Assembly (NCBI GenBank): GCA_029747015.1
Contig: JAKOGI010000347.1
Span: 431,501 to 495,500, forward strand
DNA length: 64,000 nt
Source of the DNA: Carnegiea gigantea
Taxonomy: Eukaryota; Streptophyta; Magnoliopsida; Caryophyllales; Cactaceae
Direction: 5' to 3'
In this document: positions 53,865 through 64,000 of the stretch, piece after piece
How the letters are laid out: each line of letters starts with the position of its first letter
How positions within the stretch are numbered: position 1 is the stretch's first letter
Notes under the pieces: model-generated
Told to the model about the DNA's origin: nothing
Databases searched by the model: none
Seen by the model: only the letters and a program-made list of their open reading frames with translations
Translations under genes and position numbers: made by a program

Positions 53865-53882
53865 GTCCCACCGAGCGTGCCA
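53865..53882 (-). other. Primer-binding site of the Tat element
   Basis: On the minus strand TGGCACGCTCGGTGGGAC, four bases inside the 5' LTR (53887). The position and TGG start fit a tRNA primer site. The matching tRNA was not identified by eye. Confidence 0.65.
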
Positions 53883-53886
53883 AATT

Positions 53887-54497
53887 TGTAAACACAAATT
53901 TCGAGGCTAAAATAAAGTAGACAAGAAATTTTGCAACAAATTGAATTTTTGTATTGATATAGTGTGTAGGCACAATCTCTGAATTTAATACAATAAGAAT
54001 GATCCTCTGATTCGATCTCCTAATGACTTGAGTACTCCGAGAGCTTGATGCTTGATCGCGGTTGATGCAAATCAGCTGAAGAACTCTGAAGACGTTTCTT
54101 AGTTCTGATCTGCCAGTGACTGATTGCGATTTCTTAAGCTCTGCAAGTCTTGATCCTTCTCGCTTGGTAGCTGGATGCCCCTTGCTGTCCGAGCTCTGAA
54201 TTCTGCAAATGTTGAGTGCCCCAAATGAAGGGAGATGACCCCCTATTTATAAGCTCTGCCGGCTAGGGTTGAAGCCGGGTTTTGGGCCTAGGCCCAGTAA
54301 TTATTTTCTTATTTTTAAATAAAGAAAATAATTACTAATTTCTGCATCATCGATGACACGTGGCGGCTTTTGATTGGCTGCACCTAATTTTGACTAAGCG
54401 GACCTACCAAAGCCAACGTGACACGTGGCACCTTATGGTTGGTCCATTTTTTACACATGGCATCATCTGATTCGTCATAGAATTTTTGCCTTCTACA
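53887..54497 (-). repeat. 5' LTR of the Tat element
   Basis: 611 bases, nearly identical to 40572-41181. Followed by ctcat, the right TSD. Confidence 0.92.
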
Positions 54498-54502
54498 CTC
54501 AT

Positions 54503-55754
54503 ATTTTGAAAGTGAAGCATGATATCGTCCTTCGACAAACTTTTAAAAAGATTCCAAAAAAAATTACACATAAGGTAGCAAGAGGAGTCAAAATCTGTGG
54601 CTTCCAACATGAAACAACAGGCAGCCAACCAATCTGTTACACACTCCTTTATGAAATATCCAAGAACTAATTAATATATCTCTATTTTTTGTTTCCACCG
54701 TAATATCGCACATTTATTTTTTTTCCAAAAAGCTGGGGGTTAATTGACCCCCTTACCCCGTAATGGCTAAGCCATTGATCCATCTAATTCTCACTGAGTA
54801 CGTTTATGCTTATTAAGGGGAATTCACTTATTGAGGCAAAACAAATGTAAGTACGTCTTTGGGCAAATAGACTTATTCGGAACCACCAATGGAGTTTTTG
54901 GAGGATATACAAGAAACAGGACCACCAATATGACTTGACTTGCTGAGGTCCGACATGCAGTATCTTCATGATTGACGTGACTGGCTGTCTTCAGTGACTT
55001 GGAAAAATAGACTTTGAGCTAGCTCTTGGCAGCCCCTGTGAGGACGTATTGCCCAGTACACCATTTCCAAACACATTGATTACACCAAGGTCATCTTGCA
55101 CCCACAAGCTTAGTTTTACAGGTATATACAAAATCAAATCAAAACAAATCCTTTTGGACCCACGACGGTTTAACTCTGGAGATTTCCATGAAATTGGAGC
55201 TTTGAATCCAATTGACGTTAGATAATGAAGTACGAATTAAAGTTGGAAGAGTTTACAGAGTTACACAAGGATCCAGATTACGGGAAGCAAAGACGAGATG
55301 ATTGTTGTTCTGCACAATGAGGTCATCACAAAATGTTGTACAATAAATAGTTCCTTAATCAGGTTATATGATGAATCTATATCAAGCAAAGACGAGATGA
55401 TTGTTGTTCTGCACCGAGCTTCTTGGCAACAAAAATGGTGGGTTCTGCGTCAAGGGAAGCAGCGACTGTGAATCGCTTTTGGGTTGAACTACTGAGGCAA
55501 AACAGGGGGTGATGAGAGAAGAGAGAGATTGAAAGGAAAAATGAGAAAGCATGGAGGAGAGATAAGTGGGAAATGGTTCGTAATATTAGGAAAGAGATTT
55601 CTAGGTTTGAGATTAAAAGATGGCTCCAAAATTAAAGTTGTTGAAGCTACTGAGGCCACCATCGTAGATCTCTGTTCCTCTCTGCCTTCATTTCAGACCC
55701 ATTTTTATAGTGGACTCTTGTTTTGGGGAGAGGCCGGGAACGTAGAGTAGGGCT
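54503..55754. other. Unassigned region between the Tat element and the LINE
   Basis: No gene recognised. A 33-base near-perfect direct repeat (gaagcaaagacgagatgatt and on) occurs at about 55285 and 55383. A 73-codon plus-strand frame at 55529-55750 has no recognisable motif and no partner, so it is not called as a gene. Confidence 0.45.
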
Positions 55755-55929
55755 TTTTTTTCATTTTTCTTTTTCGTTACTCTAATATTTGGGCAAAATT
55801 GGTTTCAAAAAGGGAAATTTAAGTTTGCAAGAAAGGTAAGAATACAATCTAGATAGCCCTTCTCTCAAGGATTCTTCCTAGATTATCCTCATGGAAGATA
55901 TAGAGAAGGTCCCTATGTGAAACCTTATT

Positions 55930-56310
55930 CCACACTGCTGTGGAATTTAATGACAGACCATGCTTTGCTAACTAGTCGGCTGCACAATTTCCTTACCTAA
56001 AAATATGAGTAATGAAAATATTATTACAAAGTTGAATGTATGTGTGAATATCTTGTATCAAAACTTGGATCTCTCATGGCACTTGAATACGACCTTGAAC
56101 TGCTTGAATAAGAATTTTATTGTCTCCCTCAATATGGATATTAGTAAACTTGCTTGTATTGCTGCTTTGATGCCGCTTCTCATAGCTGTTGCTTCTACTA
56201 TTAAAACTGACGCTGCCCTCAAATAGAATGATGCTGCTTGAATACATTTCCCGTCCCAATTACGAAGAATAACGCCTCCTGCTTCTTCTTGTGAAGTTTT
56301 GGACCCATCA
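55930..56310 (-). pseudogene. LINE C-terminal RNase H domain
   Basis: Reads KINSDGSKTSQEEAGGVILRN with the first catalytic Asp, then after a frame change HIEGDNKILIQAVQGRIQVP (third Asp), and GNCAADxLAKHGLSL near 55985-55945. Broken by frameshifts and stops. Confidence 0.75.
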
Positions 56311-56663
56311 GAGTTAATTTTGATGAACCCTTCTTGTGGTCTTCTCCAAGATACCCAATGAGCCTTCTTATGGTTGACGGTTTACTGATTTAAGGTTGGT
56401 GGATGAAATGATTGTGTGAGTTTATGTCTAATGCGTCAGTCGGCGCTAGCTTTTTTGGCTCTTATTAATGTACTTCCTGGAATAGGTGTTTCATTGCGAA
56501 ACACTAGGTTATTTCTTGTTTTCCATATATTCCAAAGTAATGCAACTACTCTATCTATTTTAACCGCAGGGGTAGCAGTTCTAACACTTGATAGTCTCCG
56601 TAAAATACTGTGTTGTTGGTTAGATATGAAGCTATAATCTATCCAATTATTGGAGATTGCTAG

Positions 56664-59196
56664 TCACCAATACTCCTGTGTAATATGACAATGCAAAAAA
56701 AGATGATTCGCATCCTCAATCTCAGATTGACAAGAAGGACAAAGAGGATCAATGTTCATGCCTCTTTTAAATAGGGTTCCTGAAGTAGGAAGTGATGCAT
56801 GACAAAGTTGCCATAAAAAAAATTTTAACTTTGGCATAATATCAAGTTTCCAAATCCAATTATATTCCCACACTAATGGATTTGTAAAATTTAATCCATG
56901 TGCTGCCAAGTCACTAATTTTGTAGAGAAATCACCATTGTCTGACAGTCATCAACATACTGAGTCAGGGATTGGATTGAAAGGGATAGGTGTTGCGAGAA
57001 TTAACTGCAGTTGGACTGGGCCCACTAGTGGTTGGAGCCTGGCAATATCCCATTCTTTGTTATATGTGATGAATGTGATACCTTTAAAAAGGTATCAATA
57101 AGGGAGTTGTTGGTAATATTGAGCAGATTTGCTAAACTATGATTAGTACACCAATTATCTAGCTAAAAATTAATACTTAGCCCATTACCCACTTTCTATC
57201 AAATTCCTTTCCGAAATTATTGTCGATTCTTGAGTATGCATTTCTAGGCCCAGGAATCTGATTTCTTTGGTTTTGTAGAGAAAACATTCTCATCAATTGA
57301 ATATTTTCCTTGCATTTGTTCCACCTAGAGGCTCTGCCCATGGAACAGTTTTTAGGTTAGTTTGCTAAGAAAAGTACTATTTACTACTTTCATTTTTCTT
57401 AATCCAAGCCCCCCAACCTTCTTGGGTTGACATGTCTTGTCCCAACATACTTTGTGCAGACCTTTATTTTCATTGGATTTTTTCTAAAAAAAATCTCTGC
57501 TAATTTTATCAATTTGGCAATTAGTTTCTTTAGGTAGTTGAAAACATTGCATCGTATGTGCTGGCATAGATTCGGTGTTCGCTTGGATTAGCACCACTCT
57601 TCCTACTTTGAAAATACACTTTGTTTTCCAAGTTTGTAATTTTTCAGCTGTTCTGCTCACCAATTCTGAGAAAGATTCTGTTTTTGGTCTGCCCTTAAAC
57701 ACTGGGCAGCTAAGGTACATACCAAGATTATCTTGATGTGTGATATTGAATATAGATGAGACAGATTGTATGTCATGTGCTTTAGCATTCCTAGAGAATG
57801 TTAGTGATGATTTCTGGAAGTTAATGAGTTAACCAGAACTTTAACAGAATCTATTCAGGATCGAATTAGCTCTTGACAAGATTCAAGGTTAGTACGATAG
57901 AAAAAAAGACTATCGTCTGCGAAAAGCAAACATGGAATTTTGGTAGCTCTGGGAGAAAGTTTAATTCCAATCCTGCATTTCTCTCGCCAGAGTGCCTTTC
58001 AAAGGGCCCTAGTTAAAACCTCCATATAGATAACAAAAAGGTAGGGAGACAAAGGATCTCCTTGTCTAATGCCTCTTGTAGGTGAAAAGAAACCACACAC
58101 ATTATCAGTCACGATAATAGAATAGGAAAATGTAGATATACATGCTTTAATCAATTCTACCCATTTGAGATGGAAGCCAAATATATGTAATGTGCTAAAT
58201 AGAAAGTTCCATTCAACTCTATCATATGCCTTTTCTATATCTAGTTTGAGTGCTACCCATGATATGTTTTCCTTCATTTTTTTGAATTTGTTCATGATTT
58301 CATGTGCAAGTAGAATATTTTTATGGATGGATCGTTAGGTACAAATGCACTTTGGATAGGGTCTATTATTTTTTTCAAAATCGGGCGCATGCGGTTGGCC
58401 ATGATTTTTGAAATAATTTTGTAAATATTGTTGCGAAGGCTAATTGGTCGAAAATGAGTAGTTGTTGTTGGGTTACTCACTTTCGGAATCAATGCTATTA
58501 GTCTATGATTAATCTGTTTGGGAAGTTTTCCCTCCTCAAAAAACGATTTCACTGTAGTGCACACTTCTTCTTTTATGATGTGCTAGTGGTCTTGGAAGAA
58601 AGCTGCTCCAAAGCTATCTGGCCCTGGAGCTTTAAACTTATCCACTTGGAAAGTAACTTCTTTGATATCTGAATCTTGAATGGATTGCAATAATCTATCA
58701 TTATCCTCTACCGACACTATGTTAAGCATTTCCATATCAATATTGGCAGCATCTATTTGGGTTAATTTGAATCTCGTAGCAAAGTGATTAATGATCATAC
58801 TTTCAACTTGTGCAGACTCCTCAACCCACACTCTGGAGCTATCTCTAAGTTTCATAATTTTGCTTCTTGTCTTCCTTGTTTTCATGGATTGATGAAAAAA
58901 CGAGAATTTCTATCTCCATTAACAAGCTATTCTTTTCTTGCCATTTTTCCCCAATATTTTTGGTTGAACAAATGCATCTTTTCTCTTTGCTTAATTAGTT
59001 TATTATGCCAATTATTCAACCTGGCGCTGCTCGGATTATGAACTAGTTTATTCTCGACTTGGAGGAGCTTATCCGCATTCCTTTCAAGTTTATTCTTAAA
59101 GTTTCTGAAGGTAGCCTTACTCCAAGATTTGAGATCTAATTTAATCTTTTTTAGCTTCTGCATTACTCTATACATGGGAGTTCCTCGAATTCCCAT
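56664..59196 (-). pseudogene. LINE reverse transcriptase and zf-RVT region
   Basis: Linker at 59196-58600 (KSWSKATFRNFKNKLE, DIKEVTFQVDKFKAPGPDSF). RT at 58560-57480: LIALIPKVSNPTTTTHFRPI, ISKIMANRMRPILKKII, LKLDIEKAYDRVEWNFL (catalytic Asp), RQGDPLSPYLFV and LLFADDSLFF (FADD catalytic pair, near 57930). A thumb-like segment (RTAEKLQTWKTKCIFKVGRV) runs at 57670-57590. The zf-RVT domain is at 56909-56664 (LKFFLWQLCHASLPT, CPSCQSEIEDANHLFLHC). Stops at about 58001 and 57840 and several frame changes make it non-functional. Confidence 0.87.
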
Positions 59197-59383
59197 TTTC
59201 CAGTTTTATCTTAACTATAGTATGTGTTTCTTGATACTGTGCCCAAGAATATCGGTACTTAAAGTTAGTACCTCTTCTGGGTTGATGTGTTGGGTCAGTA
59301 TTGAGAAAGACAAAAGTATGATCAGAGCATGTGAATGGCCCATTAGTAACTAAGTAATTTGAAAATAATTATGCACAATCCTC

Positions 59384-59992
59384 TCAGAATATCACTCTAT
59401 CCAATTTTTCGTAGATCAGTTGCCCTCTTAGGAATTTCTTCCAAGTGAAGATTCTTCCTTGAACACTTGCATCAATGCTTCTAGTAGTAGTTAGGAAGTC
59501 ATTAAATCTTCGTGTTTTTTCTACAGTCAGAGGGGCTCCTCGAACTTTATCTGATGGGTGAATCATTTCATTAAAATCTCCCATAATACACCAAGGAAGA
59601 TTAATCAAATTATTTAACTGTTTGAGATGATGCCAGAAAACGTCTTTATCTCGATCCTGAGCCGGAGCATAGACTACAATCAAGATACATTGCTTATTAT
59701 TAACATTATCCTTAATATGACAATGAATAGCTCGACTTTCTTTTGCAAGAATTGACACATCAATATTAATTGGATTCCATAGACACCAAATCCCACCACA
59801 ATGATTCTCTGTTGGAATCATGTCATAGTGAGAGAAACCCAAATTTCTTATTATCAAATCCGCATTCTGTCAATTAACCATAGTTTCAAACAAAAATAGA
59901 ATATCATGTCTAATAGTGCAGTTGATAAATCCTACCCCAAGTTGTAGCTGAGATTTCTTAGCTCCTTGGATATTCCAACAAACTATCTTCAT
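59384..59992 (-). pseudogene. LINE endonuclease domain
   Basis: ATG at 59992-59990 begins MKIVCWNIQGAKKSQLQLG. Motifs are WNIQG, FLFETM (the usual ETK has lost its Lys), GGIWCLWNP, VYAPAQDRDK and MGDFNEM with the catalytic GDFN, then IFTWKK. There is a stop at about 59868 (MVN*). The domain nicks target DNA at T-rich sites to prime reverse transcription. Confidence 0.85.
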
Positions 59993-60887
59993 GTAACTAA
60001 TTAATAAAAGAGCTTTGTTTCTACTTTTTATTTATTGATCCGAAGGATCGGTCCATAACATGGTCTTGGGAATGAAATTGACATTATCCATTCCACTCAT
60101 CAGATACAATGGCCTTGGAAATTGAGGTAACATCCTCCATTTCACTCACCATAAACAACAGTGAAAATAACAAAGTAATATCATCATTTGCACACAAAAG
60201 TTTCTTCATGAATCCAATATAAATAATCAACAACGGAATTTTCAATTTAAGTAAGCCTGCTACTGGGAGTGGCAATTGTGACCCTAAAAGAAAAAAGTGA
60301 CTGGTGAATTTGAATAAAGAAAAAGAGGGTGTTAATTTTGAGCAAAAATGAAACTTGGGTGGCGTTATAATTTGAGAACTCTGTTAGTTTTTTTCCGCTT
60401 TTGCATAATGATTTTTTCTTTTAAAAAGAGTTAGATGAGGAGGGAGAAGAAAAATCTTTGACGATGTTAATATTTTCTAATAATTTTAAAGTTCACTTAC
60501 TTTAACTATTGACCAAAAAATTGAACAATTAAAAATAAAAATCCCTAATAACGTAAACACCTAATCGATGCATAATAAACAAGCAAATAAGAGTGGATTT
60601 CCTTAGAAACGCAGAAGTTGTAGAGAACTGCATACATATATCAGCATTCCAATATATTTTCACGTGAAAGAAGAAAATAAATACCTTGAAGCTAATTAAA
60701 GAACATAATCAAATCAAATTCAAAAGAACTAGGAAAGTCAGCTCGATCAGAGAAAAAGAAATAGGAAAGTCAGCAGCCTTTTTTTAAAATTACAAAAAAA
60801 TTGAAGATAAAGGTTAAGGGCGACGGGTTTATTGACTTGTTTCCCAATTTCATTCGCTGTCATGATACATACATACAAACATACATA
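59993..60887. other. Unassigned AT-rich region upstream of the LINE
   Basis: No gene recognised. 60575-60729 is a direct repeat of 63845-63999. May include LINE 5' sequence near 59993-60300. Confidence 0.4.
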
Positions 60888-60987
60888 NNNNNNNNNNNNN
60901 NNNNNNNNNNNNNNNNNNNNNNNNNNNNNNNNNNNNNNNNNNNNNNNNNNNNNNNNNNNNNNNNNNNNNNNNNNNNNNNNNNNNNNN
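60888..60987. other. Assembly gap (100 N)
   Basis: Exactly 100 unknown bases, a conventional gap length, placed inside a (TA)n repeat. The true size is unknown. Confidence 0.99.
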
Positions 60988-61165
<178 letters not shown>

Positions 61166-61369
61166 ATAGGTACGGTGAGTTTCACTTAATGGGAGTCATG
61201 GCAATTACCATAACTCTCGCAATGTTAAACATATATGTGTCATGATTTAATTTTGACCTCTGATTTATTTAAATATAATTGGAATTATTTTTGCATATTT
61301 GAAGTGTATAAAATATTAAGCAAATAATATAAATATAGTTTTGTTAGGAGTTTTTTGGTTCCCAAATTC

Positions 61370-61725
61370 ATTCAATGAGGAAGAAGACCCCTTCCGGATT
61401 CCGCCCACCATGACCACTTTCCGACGACCTCTCTTCGTGCGCATTCCTGCACCGCTTTCCCCACTCCGCTTCAATGCATGACCCTCCGGCCACCAGGACC
61501 ATTTTGTGACAATAGCCGATTCCCCTTATTTCCTCCCCCCTCCCTCGTTGCCGATTCTGCTCCCGCGATGGATTCCGGCGGCCGCGGCTGCCGTCTTTCC
61601 GGGGGGGACACCGAAATCTCTGTCCATATGCACTGCTACCCATATACAGAACTTCCACGAGACATCCATATTTTCCGGCCATCGGGCCTGGCGAAGCGGG
61701 TGGCGAAGCCAAAGGGTTAGAGTAT
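61370..61725. other. GC-rich island, possible captured exon or promoter fragment
   Basis: Sharply more GC- and CpG-rich than the surroundings (ggcggccgcggctgcc, gggggggaca). A 114-codon minus-strand frame (61712-61368) and shorter plus-strand frames cross it, none with a recognised motif. It may be a gene fragment captured by a transposon or a decayed first exon. No function assigned. Confidence 0.4.
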
Positions 61726-61785
61726 TATCTGTTTCCATGTAAAGCAGGATGATATTAATTTAGATTGGAATTGGCATTGAGGAAG

Positions 61786-62793
61786 GAAATTGTATAGATG
61801 GTTAGAGTAATTCTAGTAGTCTTAGGAGTCCTTTGTTTGAATCCAACTGGACTAGGTTTTCCAAATGTTTTTGTTTTTAGTGCAGATTCTTTAAAACCTA
61901 CTCCCATGTCACTTGTGCCTCCATTATGTGCTCTAATTCTTCACAAATTGCAATGAATAAATAACCCCTTCCTACACAATTTTTTATTTTTTGTATTCTC
62001 TAGTCTATGTCCCATGAATATACCGAGGCCCCCATACAATCATCATACAGAAATAAAGGCAATTAATGGAGGTGAGATCAACTTATTATCCTCTTTATGT
62101 TTTTTAATCATACTCAATGTGTAAGTTATTAAATTTGATACTTTTGTAGCAATTGTGGTCAATTTTTTTAATGCTTTTAAGGTGATTTCCGCTTATATGT
62201 AGTTATTATATTGTTTGTTAAAACATAGGTCAAATTTGGTCTTTCGAATTGCATTATGGAAACACGTAAAATAAAAATAACATTGGTGAAATTGCGTAGA
62301 TGGTTAAAGTAATTCTAGTAGTCTTAGGAGTCCCTTGTTTGAATCCAACAAGGCTAAGTTTTCCAATTGTTTTTGTTTTTAATGCAGATTCTCTAAAACC
62401 TACTCCCATGTCACTTGTGCCTCCATTATGTGCTCTAATTCTTCGCAAATTGTAATGCATAAATACCCCCTTCTTTCACAATTTTTTGTTTTTTGTGTTC
62501 TCTATTCTATGCCTCATGAATATACCAAGGCCCCCATACAATCATCATACTGAAATAAAGGTAATTAATGGAGGTGAGATCAACTTATCATCCTCTTTAT
62601 GTTTTTTAATCATACTCAATATGTAAGTTATTAAATTTGATACTTTTGTAGCAATTATAGTAAATTTTTTAAATGCTTTTAATGTGATTTCCGCTTATAT
62701 GTAGTTATTATATTGTTTGTTGAAACGTAGGTCAAATTTGATCTTTCGAATTGCATTATGGAAGGAAACACATAAAATAAAAATAACATTGGT
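61786..62793 (+). repeat. Tandem duplication of a 502/506-bp unit with tRNA-like boxes
   Basis: Unit 1, 61786-62287, and unit 2, 62288-62793, are about 90% alike by eye. Each unit starts with gatggttaragtaattctag and, about 30 bases later, tttgtttgaatccaac. These resemble the A-box (TGGYTARAGTAA) and B-box (GTTTGAATCC) of a tRNA-type promoter at the right spacing. That suggests a tRNA-derived SINE-like head followed by an unrelated AT-rich body. Confidence 0.7.
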
Positions 62794-63140
62794 GAAAATT
62801 TTGTATTACACGTAATTTAATTTATTTTAAAATTTGTGTATTACACGTAATTTAAAAAAATTGGTGAAGTTTTAATGCTTTTAATGCCATATGAATATGT
62901 CTGCAATGGCATTTCCGCTTATAAGTGGTTCCTAGTTGTCTAACAATGTATCCAATTGTGCCGCAAATTTTGAAAAACTACATGGCGAAGTAGAATTAAT
63001 CAAAAATATGAAATAGACAACTGGCTAATAGATGGGGTATGTATATGTGTATGATATCATATAATTAATATTCAACAATATTTCCTTCAAAATATGAAAT
63101 AAACTACTTGTTTGGTTTAATAGTGCATCGATGCCTTTTT
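62794..63140. other. Unassigned AT-rich stretch
   Basis: Contains a short direct repeat (tgtattacacgtaatttaa twice, 62803-62850). No gene recognised. Confidence 0.4.
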
Positions 63141-63845
63141 GTTTGATTTGCAACTAAAAGCATGTGAAGAAGGAAGCAACAGCAGGTTGTACTTACCTAG
63201 CATGTTTCAGGTAAGAAAATTTTCATTTAAAATAATTTTTTGTTGCTAATTTTAGGTTTTATAACATTCGAAGTATAATTGAAAAAAGAAACATTATAAT
63301 TTACAGAGAGCCGTGACATATATACATGATACAAATATCAAAGCTGCTATTGAACGATATGTTCTAGAATATACTAATCATATTGAACAGGTATCTCTCC
63401 TCCCTCCCTCCCTCCCTCTCTATCTCTTTCTTACTCTATTTGTGTGTATATATATACAAATCGTAATACTGAACGAATAAATTTTTGACAAAGGGTACTA
63501 ATTTATTTGTGTATGCAGGTTTATATCCCATTGTTGGATGATAAAAGAAGACATTGGATACTAGTTGTGCTTAACGTGAACGACAAAAAGATGGTATTTT
63601 TTGGATTCTATGTATCCATCAGAAGCTAATATCAAATTTGCTCACCATGTGGTAAATTACAGAATTTGGCAAGTATGTATGTTCATTTTTAGTTGCCAGT
63701 CCTAATCCAATGGTATCATTCTCAAAGCAGTTATTGAATGCATCAATGGTTTATGAAAATCATCCTCTATTGAGTAGATTTTTTAGGGATGTATCCACAT
63801 TTGGGGTAGAAGTTCCTATTACTCAACAGCAAGAAAATACATGAA
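63141..63845 (+). pseudogene. Ulp1-type (C48) cysteine protease gene fragment
   Basis: Three spliced-looking pieces on the plus strand. Exon A (to 63210) ends LYLPSMFQ with a GT donor (gtaaga). Exon B is 63307-63391 (RAVTYIHDTNIKAAIERY, then a 1-base shift, NHIEQ), with intron 63392-63518. Exon C from 63519 begins VYIPLLDDKRRHWILVVLNV with the catalytic His (HW). After another 1-base shift it reads FLDSMYPSEAN with the catalytic Asp. Sequence at 63692-63845 is an open stretch ending TGA. Ulp1 enzymes cleave SUMO-like tags, and plant genomes carry many decayed or transposon-borne copies. The upstream domain half and the catalytic Cys are not seen. Two frameshifts make it non-functional. Confidence 0.65.
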
Positions 63846-63999
63846 TAAATAAGCAAATAAGAGTGGATTTCCTTAGAAACGTAGAACTTGTGGATAACTG
63901 CATATATATATCAGTGTCTCGATATATTTTCACGTGAAGGAAGAAAATAAATACCTTGAAGCCAATTAAAGAATAGAATTAAATCAAATTCAAAAGAAC
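63845..63999 (+). repeat. 155-bp direct repeat of 60575-60729
   Basis: Closely matches 60575-60729 (aagcaaataagagtggattt, ttttcacgtgaa, aaataaataccttgaag) in the same orientation, about 90% by eye. It reaches the window edge, so its full extent is unknown. Together the two copies bracket the gap, the GC island, the tandem duplication and the Ulp1 fragment. Confidence 0.8.
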
Positions 64000-64000
64000 A

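Larger units (their letters stand above)
40572..54497 (-). mobile_element. Ty3/Gypsy Tat-type retrotransposon with antisense extra gene
   Basis: 13.9 kb element with 610/611-base LTRs (40572-41181 and 53887-54497, about 18 differences by eye) and a perfect TSD, ctcat (40567-40571 and 54498-54502). It is oriented on the minus strand: primer site next to the right LTR, then gag, protease, reverse transcriptase, two RNase H domains and integrase down to 46372, and a purine tract by the left LTR. The second RNase H domain after the usual one is a Tat-lineage trait. Between integrase and the 3' LTR is a plus-strand (antisense) PMD gene. The LTR identity makes this one of the youngest insertions in the window. 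Confidence 0.92.
55755..59992 (-). mobile_element. L1-type LINE (non-LTR retrotransposon), ORF2 remnant
   Basis: Minus-strand ORF2 remnant in order: apurinic-type endonuclease, linker, reverse transcriptase, zinc-finger (zf-RVT), RNase H, then an A-rich tail (the T-rich 55752-55785). The order, and the presence of RNase H at the C terminus, fit plant L1-clade elements. No ORF1 with a zinc knuckle was recognised upstream of 59992, so the element may be 5' truncated or continue unrecognised towards 60300. No TSD was identified. Confidence 0.85.

Noticed and set aside
61368..61712. 114-codon minus-strand GC-rich frame as a gene
   Set aside because: No motif, and both strands are open because of GC content. 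Kept only as a GC-rich island.

Overview
The window looks like intergenic, transposable-element-rich DNA from an angiosperm nuclear genome. It is AT-rich, has many microsatellites, one 100-base assembly gap (60888-60987), and LTR retrotransposons nested inside one another. No intact host gene was found. The only recognisable low-copy host sequence is a broken glutamate receptor-like (GLR) gene on the minus strand, plus a small broken Ulp1-type (C48) protease fragment at the right edge. The species cannot be named from the sequence.

Left third (1-18329): a minus-strand gag-only LTR element (C, visible at 1-56, 9068-10001 and 17413-18329) is split by two plus-strand Ty3/Gypsy-type elements. Element A (57-9067) has a near-perfect target-site duplication (TSD), a tRNA-Asp-type primer site and only a gag-like remnant. 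It is itself split by a 3.65 kb solo LTR (3383-7037, perfect TSD tatac) that carries three tandem arrays. Element B (10002-17412) keeps a gag and protease remnant but no reverse transcriptase or integrase.

Middle (18330-40570): the GLR pseudogene runs from its start codon at 38823 down to about 21889. It is cut by three Copia elements: Copia-1 (22913-27001, plus strand, with a SINE inserted in its 5' LTR), Copia-2 (27471-34519, minus strand, with a 1.18 kb solo LTR inserted at the third gag codon) and Copia-3 (34605-36871, minus strand, in an intron, internally deleted). Placing the insertions against the receptor reading frame fixes their exact boundaries.

Right of centre (40572-54497): a 13.9 kb Ty3/Gypsy element of Tat type on the minus strand, with roughly 97% identical LTRs and a perfect TSD ctcat. 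Its 719-codon gag is open. Its pol has nonsense codons, two frameshifts and a changed integrase catalytic residue. Between integrase and 3' LTR it carries a long antisense gene of about 970 codons encoding a plant mobile domain (PMD) plus a coiled coil. That gene has a 65-base intron and lies directly behind a 4 x 137 bp tandem array. This antisense module is the most interesting system in the window.

Right end (54498-64000): an L1-type LINE with endonuclease, reverse transcriptase, zinc-finger and RNase H remnants (minus strand), simple repeats and the gap, a GC-rich island, a 502/506 bp tandem duplication with tRNA-like promoter boxes, and the Ulp1-like fragment flanked by 155 bp direct repeats.
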